Assembly (NCBI GenBank): GCA_018670085.1
Contig: JABHRS010000005.1
Coordinates: forward strand, 1 to 64,000
DNA length: 64,000 nt
From: an archaeon
GTDB lineage: Archaea > Nanobdellota > Nanobdellia > Woesearchaeales > GW2011-AR9
Direction of reading: 5' to 3'
Each line of letters begins with the position of its first letter. The first letter of the stretch is position 1. The notes under the pieces were generated by a model, which was not told the DNA's origin, made no database searches, and worked only from the letters and a program-made list of their open reading frames with translations. Shown piece by piece: positions 25,438-34,270 of this stretch. The position numbers and the translations under genes are program-made.

Positions 25438-25980
25438 TTATTTTTTGTTTATATTTTTGAAACACTTAATTAGATCATTTCTGTATAAAAAGCAGATTGC
25501 AAATATCATCATTGCATAATTGATTTTCATAAACAGAGGATTCGACCACTGAATTCCACTGAAAGTGATCTCTGAAACTGGCCAGAGAAATGGTGTTGGA
25601 TAAAAGGCACTGGTATGGGTTGGTATATCAAGTAGGATATGTAGTGGCCATGCAAGTAATACAATTGGAATTTTTTTTAACACAATGAAGATGACCAATA
25701 TAATTATACCAATGACAACTAGGCTGTGGCTAAAGCTGTACAAAACTTCTGAAATGGTACTCAAAGTAGGTCCCAAGGTACCAATCATTTCGGCACCATG
25801 TTTTTCAGGATGGATTAATCCAAAATTGAAAAATGACCAAATAGTAAGAAATGTAAAGGCTATAATGTCTGGGAATATCCCAAAGAAAAATGCCTGCCAT
25901 AATTTTGCTTTTATTTTGAATTGATCTTTAATGAACTTGATTAATATTATGGCCCAAACTCCATGTGCTAAGATATCCAT
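25438..25980 (-). CDS. YdjM/DUF457-like membrane-bound metal-dependent hydrolase
   Basis: 180 residues with four or five helices. The conserved polar sites of the YdjM-type family are present: an N-terminal HG (MDILAHGVWAII), FPD in FFGIFPDIIAF, SHS in YSFSHSLVV, and PLHILLDIPTH. His and Asp within helices form the proposed metal site; the substrate of the family is unknown. Convergent with the small membrane gene, with 8 bp between stops. Confidence 0.72.
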   Translation of the reverse strand: MDILAHGVWAIILIKFIKDQFKIKAKLWQAFFFGIFPDIIAFTFLTIWSFFNFGLIHPEKHGAEMIGTLGPTLSTISEVLYSFSHSLVVIGIIILVIFIVLKKIPIVLLAWPLHILLDIPTHTSAFYPTPFLWPVSEITFSGIQWSNPLFMKINYAMMIFAICFLYRNDLIKCFKNINKK

Positions 25981-26120
25981 AGTTTATTTGAGGATCCTCT
26001 ATTAAAAAAGTTATTGGTGGTAGTGTAATAAGTTTATACCGAAAAATGATGTTGAAACTAGTTTCACGTAATTCTTAAAAGCTGTTTCAAGCATATTTAT
26101 TTTATTGAAAAGGTGATAAC

Positions 26121-26333
26121 ATGAAAAAAATAAAATTATACATTAAAGGTATGCATTGTAAAAGCTGTGAGATGCTTCTTGAAGATGCCTTCGAAGATTT
26201 AGGCGTTGTAAGTTCTAAAATTGATTTTGCTAAAGGCCAAGCTATTGTGGAATTTGATGAAACAAAGGTCAGTTTAGAGCAGTTAAAAAAAGCAGTAGTT
26301 GATGAAGATTACACTGTAACTAAGGTTGAATAA
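26121..26333 (+). CDS. copZ: CopZ-type copper chaperone (HMA domain)
   Basis: A single 70-residue heavy-metal-associated domain with GMHCKSCE near residues 10-17 and the beta-alpha-beta pattern through to VDEDYTVTKVE. It carries Cu+ in the cytosol to CopA or to the HMA domain of the next gene. SD AAGGTGATAAC precedes ATG. It lies 40 bp upstream of the HMA/DsbD-like fusion, so it is probably co-transcribed. Confidence 0.9.
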   Translation: MKKIKLYIKGMHCKSCEMLLEDAFEDLGVVSSKIDFAKGQAIVEFDETKVSLEQLKKAVVDEDYTVTKVE

Positions 26334-26373
26334 ATATAATTATGATATTGATTTGTAAATGGAGGAAAAAGAG

Positions 26374-28131
26374 ATGAAACGAATAGAATGTCAAGTGGAT
26401 GGGATGACTTGTAACAGCTGCGAAGTTCTAATTGAGAGAAAACTGATGAAGGTTGAAGGAATCAGAATGGTAGCTGTTAGCAATAAAGACAAAAGAGCTA
26501 CAATTGAATGCGATGAAAATGTGGAATTTTCTACTATTCAAAATGCGTTAAACGAAAAAGGATACACTTTACATGAATTAGATGAGGAAGTTAATTTAAT
26601 TAGAAAAAAAGGAAAATTGTTTTCAGCACCAAAAGGTAAACTAGAAGAAATTGGGGCTGTCCTACTTGTTTTACTTGGAATTTATGTAGTATTCACACAA
26701 TTTAATTTAATGCCAGAAGGAATTGGCGTAAAAGAAGGAATGAGTTTTGGATTCATTTTTGTAATTGGTCTAGTTGCTGCAACCTCAACATGCCTTGCAG
26801 TGGCTGGTGGATTATTACTTGCAGTTGCACAAAAGTACAATGATAAACATCCAAACATCACTGGCTGGCAAAAATTCAAACCACATATTTCATTTAACAT
26901 TGGAAGAGTTGTTTCATATGTATTACTAGGTGGAGCAATTGGAGCACTTGGGTCCATTATTGCAATAACGCCAAAAATGACTGGAATTATTACAATCATT
27001 GCTAGTCTGTTAATGGTAATTATGGGTTTACAATTACTTGGAATTTTTCCATGGCTTTCAAATATTCAATTAAAGATGCCAAAATTTATTGCACACAGAT
27101 TGTATAAAAGTAGTGAATCAAATGAAGGAAGTGAAAAATCAACAGGAATGATTTCAAGTTTCTTTTTTGGTGGTTCTACCTTCTTTTTACCATGTGGGTT
27201 CACGCAGGCTCTGCAATTATATGTTCTTGGGACTGGAAGTTTTGTAACTGGTGCATTGACTATGCTAGCTTTTTCACTTGGAACACTACCTAGTCTTGCT
27301 GGAATTGGTGCATTTACTAGTTTTGTTAAGAAAGGAAATTTGCAAAAATATTTTATGACATTTTCTGCGATCCTAGTAATTGTCCTTGGAGTTTGGAATT
27401 TACCAAATGGTCTTTCACTAACTGGAACTGTAATTGATTTTGGTTCTGGAAGCGATGATGTTGTTGCATTAGGAATTGAGAATATAAAAATTGTTGATGG
27501 AGTACAAATTGCAGAAATGACTGTAAAGGGATACGAATATTATCCGTCAGAGTTCACAATCTTAGCTGGAGTGCCAGTTGAGTGGAGAATTGATGGCGAT
27601 GCTGCAGCTGGATGTGGTCAAGTAATCACAGCACCAGCAATTGGAGTTACTGAATTTTTACCAAAAGAAGAAATCAAGGTAATCGAATTTACTGCAGACG
27701 AGGTTGGTAAAATTTCATTCTCCTGTAGTATGGGGATGATGACACCGGGAGCTGGATTTACAGTAATTGAGAATACTGAGGCCAGTGATTCTAGTCTGAG
27801 TGGAGCTGCTGTTGCAGTTGTTGCAGTGAATGAAGGCACAGAAGAAACAATTGATTCCAGAATTATGCAAGAAATGTTTATGGAAGTATCTTACGAAAAA
27901 GGATATTACCCTGAAACACATTACGTAGATGTTGGCGTACCAGTTAAATGGACCATTGATTCCAAAGATGTTCCTGGAGGTTGTATGGGAACTATTGTGA
28001 TACCTGAATTTGATGTTGCTCACACATTGTCTAAAGGTGAAAGTTCATTGGAGTTTACACCAACTGAGGCAGGAGAATATATCTACACTTGTAGTATGGG
28101 AACAATTCTTGGAAAAATAATTGTAGTGTGA
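26374..28131 (+). CDS. HMA - DsbD/TauE-like membrane - tandem cupredoxin fusion
   Basis: Start at ATG 26374, since GGAGG is 8 nt upstream; the ATG at 26359 overlaps that SD. An HMA domain (DGMTCNSCE) occupies residues 1-65. Six or so helices (about 85-350) resemble the DsbD/CcdA or SafE-type transporter family, with Cys in AATSTCLAVAGG and FLPCGFTQ. Two outside cupredoxin-like domains follow (about 375-470, FSCSMGMM; and 500-585, YTCSMGTI). It probably moves Cu or electrons across the membrane to the cupredoxins. Fusions of these parts are known in other lineages; the direction of transport cannot be told. Confidence 0.82.
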   Translation: MKRIECQVDGMTCNSCEVLIERKLMKVEGIRMVAVSNKDKRATIECDENVEFSTIQNALNEKGYTLHELDEEVNLIRKKGKLFSAPKGKLEEIGAVLLVLLGIYVVFTQFNLMPEGIGVKEGMSFGFIFVIGLVAATSTCLAVAGGLLLAVAQKYNDKHPNITGWQKFKPHISFNIGRVVSYVLLGGAIGALGSIIAITPKMTGIITIIASLLMVIMGLQLLGIFPWLSNIQLKMPKFIAHRLYKSSESNEGSEKSTGMISSFFFGGSTFFLPCGFTQALQLYVLGTGSFVTGALTMLAFSLGTLPSLAGIGAFTSFVKKGNLQKYFMTFSAILVIVLGVWNLPNGLSLTGTVIDFGSGSDDVVALGIENIKIVDGVQIAEMTVKGYEYYPSEFTILAGVPVEWRIDGDAAAGCGQVITAPAIGVTEFLPKEEIKVIEFTADEVGKISFSCSMGMMTPGAGFTVIENTEASDSSLSGAAVAVVAVNEGTEETIDSRIMQEMFMEVSYEKGYYPETHYVDVGVPVKWTIDSKDVPGGCMGTIVIPEFDVAHTLSKGESSLEFTPTEAGEYIYTCSMGTILGKIIVV

Positions 28132-28170
28132 GATTATTTTTTATTTTTTTGTTTTTAAATTTTAATTTTT

Positions 28171-29307
28171 TTATTCTTGATATTTAGGATCTTTATCTTT
28201 TGGATTCAAAAAGGTCTTAAGATAATTAGGCAGTTTTTCAATCATTTGTTCTTTGTATTCTTTGGTAATAGTTAATTTGCTAATTTCTTCTTCAAAATTG
28301 ATATCTTTGAGAGTTGTAAGGTTGCTGATAAAATCCCGTTTCTCATCTTTAATTTGACTTGTTAAAAGTTCTGCTTTCTTAGTTGCAAACTGCTTGGTTG
28401 CAGGGAACTTAGTGATAGCGTTAGCACCTGCTTGAATCAAATATTTGACTTCTTCACTTCTTCTGAGGTTAGTGCCAGCAATAATTTCTAAATTAGGGAA
28501 TTTAATTCTTATTCTAGCTAACCACTCAATGTATAATTCTGGTGTTGGTGCAGTTTGAAACATTCCTCCCTTAATTGGTTTAAGAGCGTAAAGAGTAATT
28601 CTATCTAAGTTGTGTTTTTCGATAAAATTGAATAAGTAATGCATATCGTTTATCTGGTCACCCATACCAACAATCACTGCGATACTTTTTTTGAATGCTT
28701 CATTGTTATCAGTGATCTCTTGAAACATGTTATCGTAAGGTGCAATTGGTTTACTTGGGCAAACTTTTTTGTGTAATTCTGGGTGAAGGGTTTCCATGCT
28801 TGCGCAAATTCCTTTAACATACGGTTGTAATTTATCTCTACGTTTTTTTGGAATTACTCCGATATTAAGCCAAATCTTTTCTCCATATACTTCGCTGACG
28901 GTTTTTACGAATTCTACCAGTTCAGTATCTGGCATCATCCCATAACCACCAGTAAGAAATTCAATTCTCCAGTTGAATATTTTACAGAAAAGGGCTTCTA
29001 AGAGAACTGATCCCATTGATCTGCGACTGTTCTTTGCATGTTTAATTTGATGTTTTTGAGTTGACCTAAAACAAAAAGTGCAATCTCCAAGTGAGCAATA
29101 CCAGGACAAGAAGATGCACCTACCGTACCAGGTTTTGTTAGTTTGATTTTCCTTGAAAGTAATTGTTGCTTGATCTAGAAGAGTCTGAAGTTCCTTTGTG
29201 ATTGTGATGTCAGATTCATGAAGGAAAGTTGAGGGATCGTAACCGTTGGAGTTTGTAGGAACTTGCTTCTTTGATTCAGTTGAATCTTGATTGAATGCTG
29301 CTGACAT
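28171..29307 (-). CDS. Radical SAM protein with unusual Cx4Cx2C motif
   Basis: A radical SAM enzyme of 378 residues. The cluster motif is WYCSLGDCTFC (Cys 71, 76, 79), spaced Cx4Cx2C instead of Cx3Cx2C; an extra C64 is near. Following elements fit a BioB/HmdB-like barrel: FLTGGYGM (GGE-like), a LNIGVIP strand, ASMETLHPELHKKV, and EIIAGTNLRR. No known product family can be named. It has no operon partner and converges with the copper fusion gene across a T-rich gap. Confidence 0.82.
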   Translation of the reverse strand: MSAAFNQDSTESKKQVPTNSNGYDPSTFLHESDITITKELQTLLDQATITFKENQTNKTWYGRCIFLSWYCSLGDCTFCFRSTQKHQIKHAKNSRRSMGSVLLEALFCKIFNWRIEFLTGGYGMMPDTELVEFVKTVSEVYGEKIWLNIGVIPKKRRDKLQPYVKGICASMETLHPELHKKVCPSKPIAPYDNMFQEITDNNEAFKKSIAVIVGMGDQINDMHYLFNFIEKHNLDRITLYALKPIKGGMFQTAPTPELYIEWLARIRIKFPNLEIIAGTNLRRSEEVKYLIQAGANAITKFPATKQFATKKAELLTSQIKDEKRDFISNLTTLKDINFEEEISKLTITKEYKEQMIEKLPNYLKTFLNPKDKDPKYQE

Positions 29308-29447
29308 GCATCTTTGTTTTTGTGGTGCTTATTTAAGGTTTGTTAGAAGTAGAGTTACTTAACATTGTTAATTCAGAAATGATTGGTGGAAATGAGTTTT
29401 AACTACAGCGCAGGAAGTTTTTTATAGAATATTCTAAAAAAGTATAT

Positions 29448-30074
29448 ATGTCAAGAATATTAGATTTGATTGAAAGGCTTTTTGATCCAATTATACCTAA
29501 CTATTGCGTTGATATGTCTGGAGAAATATTGGATGATCTTGATGTGTTAGTTGAACAATTACCAATTGATTCTAGGGAAAGTGCGATTAGTAAATCTTTG
29601 ACATTTTATAAAAATGTTTCAAATTTGATTGATGTTGATCAAGAGAGTATCTTGGAATGTTATGGCAAGGAGTTAAACATCACAGAATACTTTCAATTTT
29701 CGGATTCATCTGATCAGGTGTTGGAGGGAATTAGTACTCGTTTTTTTAGATTTTCTAAATGTGATGAGGAAGCATTTAGGGCTGGTTTTGATTATAGTGG
29801 CAAGAAATTTATTGATGAAATGGTTCAAAAATTGTCCTCGCCTAATAGAGAAATGATTGTTGTTAGATCACTCAGTCTTTATCATATAATACATGAGAGG
29901 TTCGAATTTGCTGCAGATGTCAATTTATTCAATGGAAATAATAAGTATAGAGTTCTACTTCAAAGAAATACTGAACCTGACAATAATGAAGCTGACTATA
30001 GAAATGGTGAAGTGATAGATATGTCTGATCACTTCAAAAATAAGCAAGAGATTAACTTGCCTGGTTATAAGTAG
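29448..30074 (+). CDS. Hypothetical acidic protein
   Basis: Not recognised. 208 residues, leaderless (TATA TTTATAGA centred 23 bp upstream). The stretch DDLDVLVEQLPIDSRESAISKSLTFYKNVS near residue 30 and MVQKLSSPNREMIVVRSLSLYHIIH near 125 look like two copies of the same strand-helix-helix unit, as in CopG/RHH-like folds. So it may be an internally duplicated domain protein; that is inference. Confidence 0.58.
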   Translation: MSRILDLIERLFDPIIPNYCVDMSGEILDDLDVLVEQLPIDSRESAISKSLTFYKNVSNLIDVDQESILECYGKELNITEYFQFSDSSDQVLEGISTRFFRFSKCDEEAFRAGFDYSGKKFIDEMVQKLSSPNREMIVVRSLSLYHIIHERFEFAADVNLFNGNNKYRVLLQRNTEPDNNEADYRNGEVIDMSDHFKNKQEINLPGYK

Positions 30075-30082
30075 TGTGGAGA

Positions 30083-30889
30083 CTATTTTAATTTTTTAAT
30101 GCTTTTATGACCGATAAGTAATTTCATCTGACTAATGGCAATCTTGTTTAATTTAATCAATCGTTCAGGCTGTGAGATCTCTTGGCGAATAAATTCGGCG
30201 TTCAAATTTTCTAGATTAGATAAACAAACTAACTGAGTGACGTTTGCGTAATCCCTAATGTTTCCTTGTTTTTGGTTATTTTTTTCGCGCCAATCCTTAG
30301 CAGTCAATCCAAACAAAGCAAGATTCAAGATATCAGCTTCACTAGCATATATCTGCATTGTTTGATTTTTGGTGATTTGTTTTGGAATAAGGTTTTGTTT
30401 GATTGCCTCGGTATGAATTTTGTAGTTGATTTTTGCAAGATTTCTTTTGATGTCCCAACCTAAGTTTTTTCTCTGATTTTCATCATCTTGCAATCTTTGA
30501 AATTCTTTGATAAGATATATTTTGAACTCAGCACTGATCCACATACCAAATTCAAATGCAATATCCTTATGTGCGTAGGTTCCTCCATATCTTCCTGATT
30601 TTGCTCTTAATCCAATACCGTTGGTCTTTTTAACCCATTCTTTCACACTAATTTTATAACTATTCAATCCCGCTTTACTTTTAATTATGGCATATTCGCC
30701 ATAGTTAAAATTTGGATTGTTTAAACTTTCCCAAATCCCTAAAAATTCAACAGTATTTCTATTCCTTAACCAGTCTGAAATAAAAAATTCACCGTCCTTA
30801 GCGTTAATCATATCTGTTATAGAAAGATAATCTTGAGTATTTACAGAAATTATCGAAATTTCTGTTCCCTTTACTTCAATCTTTTTCAT
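30083..30889 (-). CDS. KilA-N domain protein
   Basis: The KilA-N DNA-binding fold covers about residues 15-140: LSITDMINAKDGEFFISDWLRNRNTVEFLGIWE, then SVKEWVKKTNGIGLRAKSGRYGGTYAHKDIAFEFGMWISAEFKIYLIKEFQRL. The C-terminal 120 residues are helical and may mediate binding. The family is typical of phages and large DNA viruses, so the gene was probably acquired from a mobile element. No integrase or other phage genes flank it, so it is an isolated relic or a domesticated regulator. Confidence 0.85.
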   Translation of the reverse strand: MKKIEVKGTEISIISVNTQDYLSITDMINAKDGEFFISDWLRNRNTVEFLGIWESLNNPNFNYGEYAIIKSKAGLNSYKISVKEWVKKTNGIGLRAKSGRYGGTYAHKDIAFEFGMWISAEFKIYLIKEFQRLQDDENQRKNLGWDIKRNLAKINYKIHTEAIKQNLIPKQITKNQTMQIYASEADILNLALFGLTAKDWREKNNQKQGNIRDYANVTQLVCLSNLENLNAEFIRQEISQPERLIKLNKIAISQMKLLIGHKSIKKLK

Positions 30890-30951
30890 TGAAATTTCTA
30901 GAAATCATCAATATTTAAAATCTATGTGTAGATGACCAGTGGCCAGTGGGA

Positions 30952-31500
30952 TTAATACTTCAACACCACAACATTGGTCATCCCACGGCGCTTACGTTCT
31001 ACTAGACCTTTCCCTTCAAGCTTATCTAGAATTCTTGTGACCTTCACCTTACTAAGATTTAGTTCTTTGGTTAGGTCACTTTGGTACATTGAACCTTCTT
31101 TGTTAATAATAAGTTGCATGATTTGTTTCTCGCTACCTTCAACTGAATCTAAAATCTGTTGTTTTTTGGCGTCAGTTAAAGCGTGATCTTGAACAGTTGC
31201 GTTCTTGATTGCAGTTTCTTCTACTGCAGCTTTCACAACTTCAGTTACTTGCTCCTTCGATACTTGTGGAACTTTATCTTTTAGAAAAAAGGTGATTGCA
31301 GCTCCAACCAAAATTAGTATCGCAATTAAACTGTAACTGATTGCTTTTTGGATATCTAAGGTTGCGTACATCGGACATGATTCTCCATGCATGCAAGATT
31401 CGTTAGTGATGGATTCAAGTGTCTGGTTAAAAGAAAAAACTAGTAAGAGGAAAACTATGCTGATTGCAATGACTAAAATCCCTACGTGTTTGTTTTTCAT
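30952..31500 (-). CDS. Membrane-tethered winged-helix regulator
   Basis: Two transmembrane helices (about 7-25 and 53-72) flank a short outside loop with CMHGESCPMY. A cytosolic linker (75-115) leads to a MarR-like winged helix (EKQIMQLIINKEGSMYQSDLTKELNLSKVKVTRILDKLEGKGLVERKRRGMTNVVVL). The loop Cys, Met and His could bind copper or sense thiol state and signal to the DNA-binding domain; this is inference. Archaea use similar one-component membrane regulators. Own promoter unclear. Confidence 0.78.
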   Translation of the reverse strand: MKNKHVGILVIAISIVFLLLVFSFNQTLESITNESCMHGESCPMYATLDIQKAISYSLIAILILVGAAITFFLKDKVPQVSKEQVTEVVKAAVEETAIKNATVQDHALTDAKKQQILDSVEGSEKQIMQLIINKEGSMYQSDLTKELNLSKVKVTRILDKLEGKGLVERKRRGMTNVVVLKY

Positions 31501-31601
31501 GTAAGACTTTGAGAAGTTGTAGTTTTAAACTTTTTGTGATAGAAGATCATTTTCAAAATAAACAGTTACACAAATACAATTCATTTGTTGACATTTCTAG
31601 A

Positions 31602-32183
31602 TTACTCTACACTGGATTTGGCTTTTCTAGCTTCAATTTTTTTCAATACTTCATTAAAATTGAAAATATATTGTGTACGAAATGAATCTCCCACCACACT
31701 ATCTGTTTCACTCTTTCTCTTTTTAAGAATATCATAAAGTGGCATAAGTACTTTTTCTTGTCCAACAGCTGTTACCCAATCTGTTCGAAACATTGAAGGA
31801 GGGAAAAGCCGAAGTCTGGTAAATTTTTCTGTCTTAAGAGTATCCACCAAATTTTCTAGTGCAGTATTCAATACGCCTTGGTGTTGACCACTAGAATTCC
31901 TATATTCTTGAGTTAGATATGCTGTTGTGATATACACTGGTTTATCACCTTCAAACTGAGAAGAAATACCGAGATTAGATGTTGTCATAAACCCAATCAT
32001 TTGATCATTTGGACCGTGTATTGAGTAAATATGTTCAGTGCCAAGGACCAACATTGATTCAAAACCTGAATCAATACCTCCAATATCATCCTCATAATTT
32101 TTACCCAGTTTTCTGAGTTGTGCTAAATCAGTTCCGGAAATGTTAAGCTTATGTTGGAATTTGTAAGTGATATCTGTGTTCAT
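31602..32183 (-). CDS. Possible GNAT-fold protein
   Basis: 193 residues, soluble. The order HIYSIHGPNDQMIGFMTTSNLGI, KPVYITTAYLTQEYRNSSGQHQGVLNTALENLVDTLKT and FTRLRLFPP resembles strands 2-4, motif A and strand 5 of a GNAT acetyltransferase, but the Q/RxxGxG loop is weak (SSGQHQG). So the call is tentative. Leaderless ATG, 26 bp from TATA TTTATAAA (32206-32213). The 27-bp dyad lies at 32230-32243. Confidence 0.5.
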   Translation of the reverse strand: MNTDITYKFQHKLNISGTDLAQLRKLGKNYEDDIGGIDSGFESMLVLGTEHIYSIHGPNDQMIGFMTTSNLGISSQFEGDKPVYITTAYLTQEYRNSSGQHQGVLNTALENLVDTLKTEKFTRLRLFPPSMFRTDWVTAVGQEKVLMPLYDILKKRKSETDSVVGDSFRTQYIFNFNEVLKKIEARKAKSSVE

Positions 32184-32205
32184 CGATTCTTATTTATGAG
32201 AGTGA

Positions 32206-32243
32206 TTTATAAATGTTCTGGTGAATTCATTACTTAAGAGTAG
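32206..32243 (-). promoter_or_regulatory. Promoter with 27-bp dyad of the GNAT-like gene
   Basis: TTTATAAA 32206-32213. CTACT-CTTA-AGTAA (gene strand; plus 32230-32243) is centred exactly 27 bp upstream. Confidence 0.55.
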
Positions 32244-32298
32244 TTTATTGTTGAGAATATGATTGATGAAAAAAGGAAAAAAATAAAAAAATTAATAA

Positions 32299-33735
32299 TT
32301 ATCCACGTTGGTGAGCTCTTGCATGACTACGTCCAGTAGTTGGTGCTTGAGTTCGTGTTCTGTTTCCAGATCCACCAGTTCGTGGTCCGCTGGACCTAGA
32401 TCCACCAGAATCATTTCCACGTCTTGGTCCACGACTAGATCCATTACTAGATCCACCAGAACTTCGACCACCATAGCTAGATCCGCCGCGACGATCTCCA
32501 TCTCGGCCACCACTACGTCCGCCTGAACGACCACGGCCTCCACCGTAACCGCCACGTCCGCCATTTCTGCCACCACGTCCGCCGCCGAAACCGAAGTCAC
32601 GCTGCGCAGGTGCCATTGCAATGTATGGAACTTGTGGTGTTTCTAAATGTTTAATGTTTAACTCAGAAAAGTCACGCATTACACGTCCGAAGTTATCGTG
32701 ATCTCTTGCGGACAAAATGTTAATTACTAATCCGTCAGCACCAGCACGAGCAGTTCTTCCAATCCGGTGAACATAATCCTTACTGTTAATTGGAATGTCA
32801 TAGTTAATAACGTGAGACACACCTGGGATATCTAATCCACGTGCAGCAACATCACTACAAACTAACATATCAATTTTACCTTTCTTCAAAAGTTCTAAAG
32901 ATTGCATTCTTTTTTGTTGAGTAAATCCACCATGAATCGCAGCAACTTTGAAACCCTGTTCCTTCAAACTTTGAGTTAGTCTAGTTGCGTGATGTTTGGT
33001 ATTACTAAAGATAAGAGTTAAGTCAGTTTTTTCTTTGTTAAGTAAATGACAAAGTAAAGAGAACTTGAATCTGTCTTCAACATCTAAGTAAACTTGTTTT
33101 AACTTACTTGGATCAACTTGTTGTGTTGCTTCAATTTTTACATAGTCACGCATGTAACGGGTTGCTACTTGCATAATATCGTATGAAAAAGTTGCGGAAA
33201 ACAAAAGCATCTGTCTTTCTTTTGGAAGTTGTGACATAATTTTTTTAATGTCATCAATAAAACCCATATCAAACATCTTATCTGCTTCATCTAAAACGAA
33301 CATCTTAATGTTCTCAAGGCTTAATGTTCCACGTTCCATATGATCCATAATTCTTCCTGGAGTTCCAACAATAACATGAGAATTTCGCATAGCATCAATT
33401 TGTGGGTTTAAAGAAACTCCACCATAAACTGCGCAAGCTCTAGTTCTCTCAATGTTACCAGCATCATTAATTACACCAGTTACTTGATGTGCAATTTCAC
33501 GTGTTGGGGTTAAAATCAAAGTACATCTTTTATCGTATTCAGCTGCGTTTTGTAAAACTCCAAGTCCGAATGCTAATGTTTTTCCAGAACCAGTTGCTGA
33601 TTGACCTAAGATATCTTTACCTTCGATAATCAATGGAATTGCTTCTGCTTGAATTTGTGTTGGTTCGACGATACCGTCGCGTTTAATTGCGTCAATTAAG
33701 GTTTGACGTAGACCTAATTTTTCAAAGTTACTCAT
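32299..33735 (-). CDS. DEAD-box RNA helicase with RGG tail
   Basis: A complete DEAD-box RNA helicase: Q motif EPTQIQAEAIP, SATGSGKT, PTREIAHQ, DEADKM, SAT, then ARGLDIP and HRIGRTARAG in the second RecA domain (to about residue 370). The last 90 residues are an Arg/Gly/Ser-rich RNA-binding tail (GGRGGRNGGRGGYGGGRG...). The family unwinds mRNA and ribosomal RNA structures and is often cold-induced. SD GGAG is 9 nt upstream. The 160-nt folded leader is described separately. The opposite-strand and +1 ORFs here are repeat artefacts. Confidence 0.95.
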   Translation of the reverse strand: MSNFEKLGLRQTLIDAIKRDGIVEPTQIQAEAIPLIIEGKDILGQSATGSGKTLAFGLGVLQNAAEYDKRCTLILTPTREIAHQVTGVINDAGNIERTRACAVYGGVSLNPQIDAMRNSHVIVGTPGRIMDHMERGTLSLENIKMFVLDEADKMFDMGFIDDIKKIMSQLPKERQMLLFSATFSYDIMQVATRYMRDYVKIEATQQVDPSKLKQVYLDVEDRFKFSLLCHLLNKEKTDLTLIFSNTKHHATRLTQSLKEQGFKVAAIHGGFTQQKRMQSLELLKKGKIDMLVCSDVAARGLDIPGVSHVINYDIPINSKDYVHRIGRTARAGADGLVINILSARDHDNFGRVMRDFSELNIKHLETPQVPYIAMAPAQRDFGFGGGRGGRNGGRGGYGGGRGRSGGRSGGRDGDRRGGSSYGGRSSGGSSNGSSRGPRRGNDSGGSRSSGPRTGGSGNRTRTQAPTTGRSHARAHQRG

Positions 33736-33739
33736 TTTA

Positions 33740-33924
33740 TATTTCTCCGTTTATATATTTCAAAAAAACCAAAGGCATTGGCGCGCGTGTCCCTTGCCGG
33801 AGTATCAAGAAAATCTAGTGATCTTCAACTAGCATTTTATTTACGCGAAGCATATTAAAATCCCTGCGTAGTTGAATGTAGTAGCCCGGCCTTGACCTGC
33901 GTCAAAACTTAAGTTTTTTATAAG
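33740..33924 (-). promoter_or_regulatory. Promoter and folded leader of the DEAD-box helicase
   Basis: CTTATAAAA (33917-33924, minus strand) predicts a transcript start near 33895, leaving a leader of about 160 nt. The leader is GC-rich for this genome. It contains TTCAACTA/TAGTTGAA (33824-33831 with 33869-33876) with an inner ATTTTA/TAAAAT helix, and TCAAGGCCGG / CTTGA...CCGGC segments that could pair in a pseudoknot. A GGTTTTTTTG tract lies just before the SD. A cold-responsive leader, as described for deaD of a cold-adapted methanogen, is the likely reading. Confidence 0.5.
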
Positions 33925-34270
33925 AAAATAGGTGGTAATTCCTCATCACCCATTAGGTAAATTAGAATTTCAACAATTAGCTTTTTGCTAATTCTTGATT
34001 ATTTATTGCATATCACAAATAAATGTGAAATACAATAAATATTTGCAAATATTTTCTTGTCGAGAATAACAGCCAATTTTGCATGTTATCCTAATATAGT
34101 GAGTAATATGTAGGCTGCTTTATAAGCGTTTGGGATGAGAATGAGTAGATCTGATAAGATTAGAATGGATACAAAAACCAAGGACAGTCACTGGATAGTG
34201 ATGATCGCAGAAAGTTTTATAACTTAGTGTGTCTTTTTATGGACATACATTGATTTGAGAGGAGATTAAC
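33925..34270 (+). promoter_or_regulatory. Region before the S-layer-type lipoprotein gene
   Basis: No convincing gene. It holds a hairpin AATTAGC-TTTTT-GCTAATT (33979-33997 region), a perfect dyad TCACT-GGAT-AGTGA (34188-34201), a TATA TTTATAAC (34216-34223, 25 bp downstream of the dyad) and an SD GAGGAG before ATG 34271. A 31-codon ORF at 34135 was rejected. Confidence 0.45.

Noticed and set aside
30083-30889. KilA-N gene as sign of a prophage
   Set aside because: No integrase, capsid, terminase or att-like repeats nearby, so only an isolated gene is supported.
32292-32621. 109-aa ORF rich in V/D/E and the opposite 72-aa Ser/Thr ORF
   Set aside because: Both are frame shadows of the RGG repeat region of the DEAD-box helicase.
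34135-34227. 31-codon ORF MRMSRSDKIRMDTKTKDSHW before the lipoprotein
   Set aside because: The TATA spacing is only about 13-20 bp, no SD fits, and it overlaps the dyad and TATA box of the next gene.
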